Below are positions 52,104-61,951 of a stretch of 64,000 nt of DNA, piece after piece. The position numbers and the translations under genes are program-made. Below the pieces are notes generated by a model. The model did no database searches. It was not told the origin of the DNA and saw only the letters and a list, made by a program, of their open reading frames with translations. Position 1 is the stretch's first letter, and each line of letters starts with the position of its first letter. The stretch is from Stenotrophomonas rhizophila (GTDB taxonomy: Bacteria; Pseudomonadota; Gammaproteobacteria; Xanthomonadales; Xanthomonadaceae). The DNA lies in NCBI RefSeq assembly GCF_003651185.1, contig NZ_RCDC01000004.1:792659-856658 (forward strand), given 5' to 3'.

Positions 52104-55100
52104 TCAGGCAACGGGGGTCTTCTCCGCTCGGACCTTAAACCAGATGGCATACATCGCCGGGAGGAATACCAGCGTCATCACGGTGCCGGCGATGGTGCCG
52201 CCGATCAACGTGTAGGCAAGCGTTCCCCAGAACACTGAATGGGTCAGCGGAATGAAGGCAAGGACCGCTGCCAGGGAGGTCAAAATCACCGGGCGCGCAC
52301 GGTGAACCGTCGCCTCGATGATGGCGTGGAACGTCTCCATTCCTGCCTCTTCGTTCTCGTGGATCTGACCAATGAGGATAAGCGTGTTGCGCATCAGGAT
52401 GCCCGACAGTGCAATCAATCCAACCAGTGCGTTGATGCCGAACGGCTGCTGGAACAGCAGCAAGGTTGGCACCACCCCGATCAGCCCCAACGGACTGGTC
52501 ATGAAGACCATGATCATTGCCGAGATGGACCGCACCTGCAGGATGATGATCAGCAACGTGATCGCCAGCATGATCGGGAACAGTGGCAGCATGGCGCTCA
52601 TCGCCTTGCCGGACTCTTCAATCGCGCCGGCCTGGGCAATGGCGTAACCGTCTGGCAGCGAGGAGATGAGCGGCTCAAGCTGTTTGCTGATCGCCGCGGA
52701 TACGTCCGGCGGCTGCAGGGCATCGTCGATATCACCACGCACGGTGATGGTCGGCACACGATCACGCCGGCGCAGCACCGGCTCTTCCATGCGGACCTCG
52801 ACGGAGCCGATCTGCGATAGAGGCACGCGCTGGCCAGCGGCGCCAACCAAGGTGAAATCGGCAATGCGTGCGGGATCCAGGCGCGTGTCCCCGCCAGATC
52901 GAGCGACCACTTCGACGGTGCGGATGTCCTCGCGAACCGCGGTCACTGGCACCCCGCTCAGGAAGAACTGCAACTGCTGCGAGACCGACGCCGAGGTCAT
53001 CCCCATCGCCTGCAAGCGGTCCTGATCCAGCGTGAAGTGCAGCGTCGGCGTGCGCACGCCCCAGTCGGTGTTGACGGTCCGCATCATCGGGCTGGCGTGC
53101 ATGATCTGCTCGACCGTGGCCGCAATGCCACGGATAACGTCTAGATCCGGTCCACTCACCCGATAGGCCACCGGGTATGGCGAATACGGACCAAACACCA
53201 GCTGCGTCACGCGCACACGCGCTTCGGGCGCCAGTCCCTCGGCCACCGCGTGACGGAGCTTTGCTTTCAGTGCATCGCGCTGGTCCTGGCTGTCGGTGCG
53301 GATCACGATCTTGGCAAACGCGGGATCGGGCAATTCAGGTGAAATGGCCAGAAAGAACCGAGGCGCGCCCTGACCGATGTAAGCAGTGACGATCTTCGAT
53401 TCTTCCTGCTCCGAAAGCCAGTTCTCGACTTTTTTGGTCGCCAAGCTGGTCTGTTCAATGGCGGTACCGTAGGGCATCTGCACCTCGACCAGCACCTCGG
53501 GGCGATCAGAGATCGGGAAGAACTGCTTTTTCACCAGCCCCATGCCCACCACAGCAAGCACGAACAAGCCGATCACCGAACCTGCGGCAAGCCACTTGCG
53601 TGCGATCACCCGCGCTAGGATCGATCGGAAGCGGTTGTAGCGGGGCGTGTCGTAAAGGCTGCTGTGCCCCCCTTCTACGGTTTTGAGCTCAGGGAGAAGC
53701 TTCACACCCAGGTAGGGCGTAAAGAACACCGCGACCACCCACGACACGATCAGCGCGATACCCACGATCCAGAACATGTTGCTGGTGTATTCGCCAGCAG
53801 TGGATCGGGCGAAACCATTTGGCATGAACCCTACCGCAGTCACCAGGGTACCGGCCAACATGGGCGCTGCCGTATGGCTCCAAGCGTAGGCCGATGCCTT
53901 GACCCGGCTGTAACCTTCTTCCATCTTCACCACCATCATTTCGATGGCAATGATCGCATCGTCGACCAGCAGACCGAGCGCCAGGATCAGCGAGCCGAGC
54001 GTGATACGGTCGAAGTTCTTGCCGGTTGCGGCCATTATCAGAAACACAGCAGCCAACGTCAGCGGCACGGCCGCCGCCACCACGATACCCACTCGCCAGC
54101 CCATGCTGACGAAGCACACCAGCATCACTACTAGCAGCGCGGCGAAGAACTTCATCATGAACTCGTCAACCGACGAGCTGATGTTCACAGCCTGATCGGT
54201 GACCTTGTCCAGTGCCATACCGACGGGAAGTCCGTCGTTGATCTTTTTAACCTCCGCATCCAGTGAGGCACCAAGATCCAAGCCATTCCAACCGTCACGC
54301 ATGACGATGCCCAGCAGCATGGCCGGCTCGCCGCCATTGCGGATCATGAAAGTCGACGGATCCTCATAACCACGCTTGACGGTGGCGATGTCCCGCAGTT
54401 TCAGCGTCTTGCCCTGTGCCACGATGGGCGTATCACGGATCTTTTCCAGCTGGTCCAGCGCCCCGTCCAGGCGAATGAATATCTGCGGCCCATTGGCCTC
54501 GACGGAACCGGCCGGCGTCAGGACGTTCTGCCCGTTCAGCGCCGTGAACACGTCCTGCGGCGTGATGCCCAGGTTCGCCAAACGTTCGTGGGAAAGCTCC
54601 ACATAAATCCGCTCGGACTGCTCACCGATGATGTTGACCTTTTTCACACCAGGAACGTGCAGCAGCCGCTGGCGCAAAGTCTCGGCATCGCGGGCGAGCA
54701 GGCGGAACGGTTCACCCTTCGCCTTCAGTGCAAAAAGGGCAAAGGTCACGTCCGCGTATTCGTCGTTGACCATCGGGCCGATCACGCCTGCGGGCAGATT
54801 CGCGGCTTCGTCTGCCATCTTCTTGCGCGCCTGGTAGAACTCTTCCTGCACCTGCGAAGGGGGCGTGCCGTCCTGCAGCGTCAGCGTGGTGAAGGACAAC
54901 CCAGGCCGGGTGTAGGTTTCGCTGCGGTCATACCAGCGCAGCTCCTGCAAGCGCTTTTCCAGCTTCTCGGCAACCTGGTCCTGCATTTCCGTGGGCGTGG
55001 CACCCGGCCAGGCCGTCACTACGGTCATGACCTTCACGGTGAACGCCGGGTCCTCCGCCCGGCCCAGCTGGAAGAACGAGACGATGCCGGCAACGGAGAT

Positions 55101-55169
55101 CAGAAAGATCAAAAAGACCGTGATGGCGCGCTCGCGCACCGCAAGTGCCGACAGATTGAATCCACTCAC
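52104..55169 (-). CDS. RND-family multidrug efflux pump subunit
   Basis: 1,021 residues in two pseudo-repeats with about 12 membrane helices and two large periplasmic loops. The proton-relay pair is visible in GLLVDDAIIAIE (about residues 405-416). The pattern resembles the AcrB-like VexF/MexK branch with a short loop set. The GTG start overlaps the upstream adaptor stop as GTGA. It works with that adaptor and an outer-membrane channel encoded elsewhere. Followed by the KAS II gene. Confidence 0.93.
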   Translation of the reverse strand: MSGFNLSALAVRERAITVFLIFLISVAGIVSFFQLGRAEDPAFTVKVMTVVTAWPGATPTEMQDQVAEKLEKRLQELRWYDRSETYTRPGLSFTTLTLQDGTPPSQVQEEFYQARKKMADEAANLPAGVIGPMVNDEYADVTFALFALKAKGEPFRLLARDAETLRQRLLHVPGVKKVNIIGEQSERIYVELSHERLANLGITPQDVFTALNGQNVLTPAGSVEANGPQIFIRLDGALDQLEKIRDTPIVAQGKTLKLRDIATVKRGYEDPSTFMIRNGGEPAMLLGIVMRDGWNGLDLGASLDAEVKKINDGLPVGMALDKVTDQAVNISSSVDEFMMKFFAALLVVMLVCFVSMGWRVGIVVAAAVPLTLAAVFLIMAATGKNFDRITLGSLILALGLLVDDAIIAIEMMVVKMEEGYSRVKASAYAWSHTAAPMLAGTLVTAVGFMPNGFARSTAGEYTSNMFWIVGIALIVSWVVAVFFTPYLGVKLLPELKTVEGGHSSLYDTPRYNRFRSILARVIARKWLAAGSVIGLFVLAVVGMGLVKKQFFPISDRPEVLVEVQMPYGTAIEQTSLATKKVENWLSEQEESKIVTAYIGQGAPRFFLAISPELPDPAFAKIVIRTDSQDQRDALKAKLRHAVAEGLAPEARVRVTQLVFGPYSPYPVAYRVSGPDLDVIRGIAATVEQIMHASPMMRTVNTDWGVRTPTLHFTLDQDRLQAMGMTSASVSQQLQFFLSGVPVTAVREDIRTVEVVARSGGDTRLDPARIADFTLVGAAGQRVPLSQIGSVEVRMEEPVLRRRDRVPTITVRGDIDDALQPPDVSAAISKQLEPLISSLPDGYAIAQAGAIEESGKAMSAMLPLFPIMLAITLLIIILQVRSISAMIMVFMTSPLGLIGVVPTLLLFQQPFGINALVGLIALSGILMRNTLILIGQIHENEEAGMETFHAIIEATVHRARPVILTSLAAVLAFIPLTHSVFWGTLAYTLIGGTIAGTVMTLVFLPAMYAIWFKVRAEKTPVA

Positions 55170-56278
55170 GGGTGGGCTCCGTTTGCAGCGGGGCTCTTGG
55201 CCGTGTCAGACAGACGAACCACCTGCCCTTCCCGTAGTTGATGTGCGCCAAGGGCGGCCACGCGATCCGACGCTTTCAGGGCACCCTCAACCAAGGCCTG
55301 GTCATCGCCCAACTGCTTGACGGCTACCGGCGTCCAATGGGCTTTGAGCGGGTCACCACCGATCACCCATACGCCGGGACCGGTGCCAGGATCAAACAGC
55401 GCGCCCAACGGTACTTCAACGCCTGCCGCGGTGCTGGCAGGTGCTGCACCTGAGAGCTCAACCGCCACCGTTGAGCCCAACGGCAGCGGCGTATTGCCGT
55501 CTTCCAGCGTGTAGCGGGCTTCAAAGGTACGGGTGGCGGGGTCTGCCGATTCAGAGAGCACGCGCAACCTTGCGGGGATCTTGCCGCTTCCCCCGAACGA
55601 AGACGCCAAGGCGACCGAGCCGATCTGGGGACGAAGTGTCTCCGGCAGTTGGACGACCGCCTCTCGGCTGCCCGCGCGAGCAAGCCTGGCGACCATCTGT
55701 CCGGCCGCGACGACCTGGCCGGGTTCAGCGGAGATGGTCATGACCACCCCATCGGCATCGGCGACCAGCGCTGTGTATTGACTGGCATTACGCGCAACCC
55801 GGGCTTGTGCTTCAGCCGCTTTGAGCTGTGCCGATGCTGCGTCCGCCGCCGCTTTGATCTGGTCGTAAGCCGATCGGGATACAACGCCCTTTGCCGCCAG
55901 ATCGCGATACCGCGCTTCGTCAGCAATCGCTTGAACGCTTTGCGCGCGGACCGCAATAACCGCCTGCTGCTGAGAGGCGGCTGCCAGGTTCAGATCAATG
56001 GGATCAATCCGGTAAAGCACGTCGCCACGCTTGACCGTTTGCCCGGTCTCTACGAGGCGTTCGGTGACCTTGCCCCCCACTCGGAAAGCCAGATCGCTCT
56101 GCACGCGTGCGGCGATGGTGCCCGTGAAGGTACGCGTGTTTCCCGCGGCCGGTTGTACTTGAGCAACCCGGACGATGGGCGGCGCAGTGCGGGGGTCGAT
56201 GTGGTCCGACTTACCGCAGGCCACAAGGAACAACGGAACAACGCAGGAGACGGCTAGGACTACAAAACAGCGACGCAT
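55166..56278 (-). CDS. RND efflux periplasmic adaptor lipoprotein
   Basis: 370 residues. Lipoprotein signal with lipobox LFLVAC (Cys21). Biotinyl-lipoyl halves at ARVQSDLAFRVGGKVTERLV and ADADGVVMTISAEPGQVV, an alpha-hairpin between them (about 95-150) and a barrel domain. It is the adaptor for the pump encoded directly after it. First structural gene of the operon, with its own promoter at 56309-56337. Confidence 0.92.
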   Translation of the reverse strand: MRRCFVVLAVSCVVPLFLVACGKSDHIDPRTAPPIVRVAQVQPAAGNTRTFTGTIAARVQSDLAFRVGGKVTERLVETGQTVKRGDVLYRIDPIDLNLAAASQQQAVIAVRAQSVQAIADEARYRDLAAKGVVSRSAYDQIKAAADAASAQLKAAEAQARVARNASQYTALVADADGVVMTISAEPGQVVAAGQMVARLARAGSREAVVQLPETLRPQIGSVALASSFGGSGKIPARLRVLSESADPATRTFEARYTLEDGNTPLPLGSTVAVELSGAAPASTAAGVEVPLGALFDPGTGPGVWVIGGDPLKAHWTPVAVKQLGDDQALVEGALKASDRVAALGAHQLREGQVVRLSDTAKSPAANGAHP

Positions 56279-56283
56279 ACGGC

Positions 56284-56337
56284 CTTCCGGAGTGGGATAT
56301 CCGGAAGCATTGTGTTCCTAGTGACCGATATAGTCAA
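56284..56337 (-). promoter_or_regulatory. Efflux operon promoter with inverted repeats
   Basis: Minus-strand TTGACT (56337-56332), 17-base spacer, CACAAT (56314-56309). TGAC-N7-GTCA (56322-56336) overlaps the -35, and CTTCCGGA/TCCGGAAG (56284-56291, 56300-56307) overlaps the start region. Both suit TetR-type repressors. Confidence 0.55.
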
Positions 56338-56347
56338 CCGTCACACA

Positions 56348-56968
56348 TTATGGAGCGAGACTCCTCAGAACCAGCTCCTGCATTGCCTTGGGCGCCTCCT
56401 CATGCAGCCCTGACAAGTGAGGAAGCGTCACTGGATTCAGATAAGGGACCAAGACTTGGTAGACCGCGCGGCTGGTCTGATCGAGCGGCGTCTTGTTCTC
56501 GAACGCCCCGGATGCGCGTCCCTCTTCCAGAATTTCTTCGACAAGTTGCCGGATGCGCCCTTGGTAGGCCTGGGTCGACGGCCATTGATCCGTCGCGGCC
56601 GCCACGGCAATTTCATACAGTCGGCGATCTTGCAGGAACAAGCGAAGACTGGCGTCCACGATGGCGGTGAAGAGCACCCGGAGCCGATCCGGCGCATCTG
56701 GGACCCCCTGCAAGGCGGTGTCCACGTCGCTTTCTATCTGAGTCAGGCAATTGGCACAGATCACCTCCCCGATTGCCTGCTTGGAGGCAAAAAACTTGTA
56801 GATGTAGGCCTTGGAGAAGCCGATGGCTTTGGCCAGGTCGGAGACCGTGGTCTTGTCGTAGCCGTAGTGGCTGAAATGGGCTGTGGCAGCATCGATGATC
56901 TGGGTGCGCACGTCATGCTCAGCGGGGCCGCGCCCGGCATCAAGCGCTGCGGGGATTGAAGTAGACAT
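56348..56968 (-). CDS. TetR-family repressor upstream of efflux genes
   Basis: 206 residues from the ATG at 56968; the longer frame adds a non-conserved start. HTH TTVSDLAKAIGFSKAYIYKFF; C-terminal domain of the AcrR/AefR type. It is cotranscribed in direction with the pump but separated by an internal promoter (56309-56337), the expected site of its repression. Confidence 0.87.
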   Translation of the reverse strand: MSTSIPAALDAGRGPAEHDVRTQIIDAATAHFSHYGYDKTTVSDLAKAIGFSKAYIYKFFASKQAIGEVICANCLTQIESDVDTALQGVPDAPDRLRVLFTAIVDASLRLFLQDRRLYEIAVAAATDQWPSTQAYQGRIRQLVEEILEEGRASGAFENKTPLDQTSRAVYQVLVPYLNPVTLPHLSGLHEEAPKAMQELVLRSLAP

Positions 56969-57229
56969 TGGGCAAGAGTAGCGCCCCCCAGGGATGCGAG
57001 CAAATGGTGACCATTCGGGTAGCCGTTCACAAAAAGTACAGAAGTGACGCTTGACTTCAATGGTCACTCGACGAAGAATCCGACAAACCCTGCTGGCTGA
57101 TGGAAACCTGACGTCAGGCAATCCTAGGCATCACGCCGGGCGAATTACGCCGGTAGGAGGACGTCTGGGCCCCAGATATCTCCTTACGCGCGAACTGTCG
57201 GACCGACATTTGCCTGTGGAGGGCAAGCA

Positions 57230-58549
57230 ATGACCACAAAAACGATACTCGCACTTGCGTTGCTGAGTGCTTTGGCCAGCGTGGCTGACAATGCGAGCGC
57301 CGCTGCATTCCAGTTGAAGGAAAAAAGCGCCAAGGGCCTAGGGCGGGCCTTCGCGGGCTCGATCAGCGCGCCAGGCGACGCATCGGTCATTGCCGACAAC
57401 CCGGCTGCGATGCGCCTCTTAGATGGGCGCCTCTTCCAGGCTGACGCAAGCGTTGTGAACTACACGATCGACTTCAAGGGCCAAGGCAGCGACGCGCTGG
57501 GCCGCCCTCAATCTGGAGGTGGTGGTGGCGACGCGGGCGACACAAGTCCGGTGCCTGCCCTGTACTTTCACACCCCCTTGGGCGACAAGGCTCACCTTGG
57601 GCTTTCATTGACGGCACCTTTTGGCTTCAAAACCGAATACAACAGCAACTGGATTGGTCGATACAACGGCATCAAAACGGAGATCAAGGCAGTCGATCTG
57701 GGCCTCTCGTTATCCTATGACGTAAATCCCTATGTGTCCTTTGGCGCCTCAGTCTTTCTCGAACGCGCAGAAGCTGAGCTCTACGACGCCGTCGACTTTG
57801 GTGCGATTCTAGCCGGCGCCCGAGCACCAGGCTTTTCCCCCGGCAGTGCGGATGGCTACACCAGAATCGAGGCCAAGGATGACGCGGTTGGCTTCACACT
57901 GGGCGGTCTTTTCACGCCAGCGGAAGGGACCAATATTGGCATCGCGTACCGGTCCAAGGTCGACCACAAGCTCAACGATGCGGATATCAGCTTCGGCGTT
58001 CCAGCTAGTGCCGCCCCCTTCCTGGCAGCGGCCCGGCCGGGGTGGTTTGTCGACACACAAGCCAGCACTGCGCTAAATCTTCCCGCCACGCTGACCGGCA
58101 GCATCAGTCATCAAGTCAATGATCGCTGGACCGTCATGGCCGATGTCACCCGCACGGGCTGGTCGAAGTTTGCGGAAGTGCGGCTGGACTTCGACTCAGC
58201 TCAGCCCACGCGCACGTTAGACTTCGGCTATCGGGATACGACGTTTGCTTCCATCGGCGCCGAGTATCGCTATAACGAAAAGCTCACGCTGCGCGGGGGC
58301 CTTGCGACTGACCAAAGCCCGGTCACCGACAACATCCGCGATGTTCGCGTGCCAGATACCGACCGAAAGTGGGTGTCTCTGGGCGCGACCTATCGTGCGT
58401 CCCAGTCTGCCGAATACAGCTTTGGCTACACACACCTCTTCCTCGATGAGCCCGAGGTGTCATTGGTGTCGGCCACGGGAAGCACAGTGCAAGGAAAATA
58501 TGATGTCGGCACAGACATCGTGGCGTTTTCCGCCGCCTACTACTTTTAA
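57230..58549 (+). CDS. fadL: FadL/OmpP1-type outer-membrane transporter
   Basis: 439 residues with a signal peptide (about 1-24). The N-terminus of the mature protein has the FadL pattern (AFQLKEKSAKGLGRAFAG, then DASVIADNPAAM), followed by a beta-barrel ending DIVAFSAAYYF with a terminal aromatic. It moves hydrophobic compounds such as long-chain fatty acids across the outer membrane. GGAGGG site seven bases before the ATG. Divergent from the efflux tetR gene, 261 bases away. Confidence 0.9.
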   Translation: MTTKTILALALLSALASVADNASAAAFQLKEKSAKGLGRAFAGSISAPGDASVIADNPAAMRLLDGRLFQADASVVNYTIDFKGQGSDALGRPQSGGGGGDAGDTSPVPALYFHTPLGDKAHLGLSLTAPFGFKTEYNSNWIGRYNGIKTEIKAVDLGLSLSYDVNPYVSFGASVFLERAEAELYDAVDFGAILAGARAPGFSPGSADGYTRIEAKDDAVGFTLGGLFTPAEGTNIGIAYRSKVDHKLNDADISFGVPASAAPFLAAARPGWFVDTQASTALNLPATLTGSISHQVNDRWTVMADVTRTGWSKFAEVRLDFDSAQPTRTLDFGYRDTTFASIGAEYRYNEKLTLRGGLATDQSPVTDNIRDVRVPDTDRKWVSLGATYRASQSAEYSFGYTHLFLDEPEVSLVSATGSTVQGKYDVGTDIVAFSAAYYF

Positions 58550-58579
58550 AAGAGAGGACGGGGGCCCTCACGAGTCCTC

Positions 58580-58605
58580 AGGCTGGCGGCGCAAGCCGCC
58601 AGCCT
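58580..58605 (+). terminator. Stem-loop after fadL
   Basis: AGGCTGGCGGC-GCAA-GCCGCCAGCCT, 11-bp perfect stem with a GCAA tetraloop, 31 bases after the stop. The following bases are pyrimidine-rich but not a T-run. Confidence 0.6.
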
Positions 58606-58748
58606 CCTCTGCACTGGGCAGTCGCAATCAACTCATATCGATACGACTGACAGCCAGTCTTCCTGTCCTCAAAGCGGGGCTTGATGGGTAAGCCTCGGTT
58701 GGATCCGCAGTGCTGGAACTCTGCCCGTGCGCTTCGAGTGGATTCATT

Positions 58749-59780
58749 TCAATAGACCCGAATCACCACCTTGCCGAATGCTCCGTCCTCAAGCCGCTTG
58801 AAGGCGACAAGCGCTTCGGAGAAGGAAAAGACCTGATCGATCACCGGCTTGATGCCGAACGAATCGATGGCATGGTTCATCTCTTGGAAAGAACGCCTGT
58901 GCCCAACGGAAACGCCGCGTAACGTGGCACGTCGGAGCTGAAGCGGGATCGCCGGCAGACGAAGTTCAGCATCTTCCATGAAGCCGATTTGGAGGATGTG
59001 CCCTCCCCCTGCCAAGGCCTCTACGGACTGTCGCAGGTTGTCGCCACCGATCATCTCTAAAATGTGGTGAGCGCCCTCGCCCTCTGTCAGTTTGACGACC
59101 GCGTGTGCCCAATCAGGCGTCTGCAGGGCGTTGATCGTTGCCCAGGCACCCAAGCTCCTTGCCCGGCTGAGTTTGTCGTCGCTGCGCGAGGTCACGATGA
59201 CCCGCGCGCCCAGCGCGCTGGCAAATTGCAGGCCGAAGAGAGAGACGCCACCGGTCCCTTGGACCACGACAGTCTGTCCCGCGCGAACATCCGCCGCCTC
59301 GGTCAGTGCGAACCACGCGGTAAGCGCGGCAACTGGCAACGTGCAAGCCTCTTCATCGGTGAGTGAGCTAGGCGAGTGGACCGCAGCGTCCTCGTGGATG
59401 ACCACGTATTCGGCGAGCATGCCTGGCAGCGGGCCGCCGAGCGAAAGGCCGTGTCGGAGCATCTCAACGGGCGGATCATCATCCAGCCATTGGGTCCAGA
59501 AGTTGCCAACAATCCTGTCCCCGGCCTTGAATCGAGTCGTGCCCGCTCCCGTCGCGACCACTGCGCCCGCCATGTCGGATACGGGAACAAACGGCATTGC
59601 GGGATGATCTTGGAGCAACGCGCGATTGATGACCAACGTATCTCGATAGTTCAGAGACACCGCTGCGACCTTCACCAGCAGCTCGTTGGGACCCGGCGCA
59701 GGGATAGGGCGCTGAACCATCTCAAGATGCGACAACCCCGTTGCTGGCAGCTGCCAGACCTTCATCATCGTGTTCGTCAT
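58749..59780 (-). CDS. MDR-superfamily zinc-independent oxidoreductase
   Basis: 343 residues from ATG 59780 (an upstream ATG at 59807 lacks a site). GroES-like N-terminal domain and a Rossmann domain with [16 protein letters not shown]. The zinc cysteines and histidine of classical alcohol dehydrogenases are absent, as in quinone/enone reductases. It is likely NADPH-dependent. Divergent from the LysR regulator at 59899, which probably controls it. Confidence 0.85.
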   Translation of the reverse strand: MTNTMMKVWQLPATGLSHLEMVQRPIPAPGPNELLVKVAAVSLNYRDTLVINRALLQDHPAMPFVPVSDMAGAVVATGAGTTRFKAGDRIVGNFWTQWLDDDPPVEMLRHGLSLGGPLPGMLAEYVVIHEDAAVHSPSSLTDEEACTLPVAALTAWFALTEAADVRAGQTVVVQGTGGVSLFGLQFASALGARVIVTSRSDDKLSRARSLGAWATINALQTPDWAHAVVKLTEGEGAHHILEMIGGDNLRQSVEALAGGGHILQIGFMEDAELRLPAIPLQLRRATLRGVSVGHRRSFQEMNHAIDSFGIKPVIDQVFSFSEALVAFKRLEDGAFGKVVIRVY

Positions 59781-59830
59781 GTTCAATTCTCTGGCACCTC
59801 GCATCATCGCGGTGCCTCAGTCTATTGACA

Positions 59831-59853
59831 ATTAATCGTCTCCATTGATTAAT
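59831..59853. promoter_or_regulatory. LysR-type operator between divergent genes
   Basis: ATTAATC and GATTAAT form a perfect 7-bp inverted repeat (59831-59837 and 59847-59853) with 9 bases between, in the 118-base intergenic region of a LysR/target pair. TTGACA lies just left (59825-59830). Confidence 0.6.
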
Positions 59854-59898
59854 TATTCTATATACACTGACAACCTAAACTTGCCAACTCGAAATCCT

Positions 59899-60855
59899 AT
59901 GTCCACTTACAGCGCTTCGCGCCTTCAAGGCATCAGCGTGTTCGTTCAATCAGTAGATGCCGGCAGCTTCACCGCCGCAGCTCAACGGCTGGGCGTCACC
60001 AAATCAGCGGTCGGCAAGAGCGTTTCAACTCTGGAGCGGCGGCTCGGAATTCGCCTGCTGGAGCGCACGACGCGTCGACTGGCGCTCACCGAAGAGGGAT
60101 CGGACTTCTACCAAAGCTGCCTGAAGGTGCTCGCAGAACTGGACGAGGCCGAAGCACGTGCGGCGTCTCGCCGACGCGAAGTTGCAGGCACCTTGCGTAT
60201 CAGCTTGCCGGTAAGTTTCGGCAGGCGATGGGTCATGCCCCAATTGCTAGAATTGGCACGGAGCCATCCCAAGCTCCGCTTGGAAGTAGGGTTCTCCGAT
60301 CGCGCCGTCGACCTCCTCGAGGAAGGATTCGATATGGTCGTGCGGCTGGGTGACCCCGGCAACAGCTCGTCCCTCTCTTCCCGAAATCTCGGTCATCAAC
60401 GATTGATCACCTGCGCCTCACCGGCATACTTGGCAGAGCGCGGCTCGCCTGCACACTTAGCCGATTTGGCCGCGCACGACTGCGTTACCTTTGGCAGCTT
60501 GGGACGAATTCTGCCTTGGGCGCTGCTCGACGACACCGGTCGAGTGGCCGAGGTCGCCATCAATGGACGGCACATCATCAGCGACGGGGAGGCGCTACGC
60601 AGCGCAGTACTTGATGGACTGGGTATTGCTCAGCTTCCGACCTGGCTTGTTGCAGATGAACTGTGTAGCGGGAAACTCGTCGCCATCCTGGCTCCGCAAG
60701 GCGTTGAAGGCCAGCCTATCCAGGCCTTGTGGCCAGCAACACGCGATCTTGCGCCAAAGATCAGGGCAACGGTTGACCAGCTACTTGCGTCATTTGTACC
60801 TTTGGCGCCTTGGGATGCCCGGCGGTCGGGCAAAGAAGCCGCTCCCCAGAGGTGA
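59899..60855 (+). CDS. LysR-family transcriptional regulator
   Basis: 318 residues from the ATG at 59899 (a longer frame from 59845 lies inside the operator region). Standard N-terminal HTH (SFTAAAQRLGVTKSAVGKSVSTLERRLGIRLLERTTR), substrate-binding domain after about 90. It likely activates the divergent oxidoreductase gene in response to a small ligand, and itself through the palindrome at 59831. Confidence 0.9.
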   Translation: MSTYSASRLQGISVFVQSVDAGSFTAAAQRLGVTKSAVGKSVSTLERRLGIRLLERTTRRLALTEEGSDFYQSCLKVLAELDEAEARAASRRREVAGTLRISLPVSFGRRWVMPQLLELARSHPKLRLEVGFSDRAVDLLEEGFDMVVRLGDPGNSSSLSSRNLGHQRLITCASPAYLAERGSPAHLADLAAHDCVTFGSLGRILPWALLDDTGRVAEVAINGRHIISDGEALRSAVLDGLGIAQLPTWLVADELCSGKLVAILAPQGVEGQPIQALWPATRDLAPKIRATVDQLLASFVPLAPWDARRSGKEAAPQR

Positions 60856-60974
60856 TCCGGGAGTCAATGGACTGTTTGACGCGAGCGGCCAGCGGACGTG
60901 TTCTCGGCAATTGACACGAAAGAGAGCGGCGCGATGTGCCAGACCTCGGTTTCAGGTATACGGCAGAAGTCCGC

Positions 60975-61946
60975 TCAGTGCTGGGCGAGCGCGTACTTTT
61001 TCTCGCCTGCCAGCACCGCCAGCCGTACGCGCTGACCACGGTCATCTTCCACCGCCAGGCGGTTCTCCGGCGGCGGCAGTGGGCAGGTGGCGAAATCCGT
61101 GTAAGCGCAGGGCGGGTTGTAGGCGCGATTGAAGTCCAGCGTGACCGTGCCGTCCGCCGCCACGGGGCCGGTGCGAAGATAGCGTCCCACTCCATAAGTC
61201 TGCCGGCCGGTGGTCTGGTCCTGAAACATCAAGTTCAGGCTCTTCGCCGGATCGCCCAATGCCTCCAGCCGCCATTGGCGACCATCCTGTTCGAACTGTA
61301 CGTAACCGGGGTTCGGGGCATCGGCGACCTCGCCGATCACGCTCACAATCGGCAGGGTCTTGCCGGCGGGGTGCGGAACGAACCGTGCCTGCACACTCCA
61401 GCGCTCTTCGGGTGGGAAAAAGTCCAGGCCGGTGAAATGCAGCCGCGCCGGTGCATCGGCGTGGCGCACCCGCAAGGCCACACGCTGACCGCGCTTGATC
61501 ACCGTGATCTGGCCTCTGCCCCCGTCATAAGCCAGCTTGGTCCCAGCCCCCTTTCCCTCAGGATTCAAGCGCACCTCGCCGTGAACGGACCTGCCGTCGG
61601 CAGTGACACGCTCGCCTTCAACGGGCGTGAAGTACACGCCATCCGCTCGCTGCTCCACCTGGCCCAGTCGATCCGGTGCGATGGCCAGCTCGAGGGTGTT
61701 GCCCGCCCCAGCACCCACGCTTTGCGTTCCGGCCTCGATCCAGTGCAGCCCGATCAGGCTGATCCAGCCATCGGCCTTGCCCAGATCCGCCGCACGGTCT
61801 TTCACCCATGCGGCGTGCTCGCCCGCGAAATCCGGCACAGGGGGCGCGGCAGCGCAGGCCTGCGCCGAGGTGGGGTCGGCCTGGGGGCTGCACGCAACCG
61901 CAGCCAGGACGAACAGCAGGCAGAAGGCACGTGTGTAGGTATTCAT
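60975..61946 (-). CDS. DUF1684-family lipoprotein
   Basis: 323 residues from the ATG at 61946. Lipobox AAVAC places the acylated Cys at about 19. The mature protein has the DUF1684 blocks: AAWVKDRAADLGKADGWISL near the start and FNRAYNPPCAYTDFATCPLP near the end. The family's function is unknown. It starts just after the receptor gene's stop codon, and the two are probably one transcript. Confidence 0.85.
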   Translation of the reverse strand: MNTYTRAFCLLFVLAAVACSPQADPTSAQACAAAPPVPDFAGEHAAWVKDRAADLGKADGWISLIGLHWIEAGTQSVGAGAGNTLELAIAPDRLGQVEQRADGVYFTPVEGERVTADGRSVHGEVRLNPEGKGAGTKLAYDGGRGQITVIKRGQRVALRVRHADAPARLHFTGLDFFPPEERWSVQARFVPHPAGKTLPIVSVIGEVADAPNPGYVQFEQDGRQWRLEALGDPAKSLNLMFQDQTTGRQTYGVGRYLRTGPVAADGTVTLDFNRAYNPPCAYTDFATCPLPPPENRLAVEDDRGQRVRLAVLAGEKKYALAQH

Positions 61947-61951
61947 GCGGA

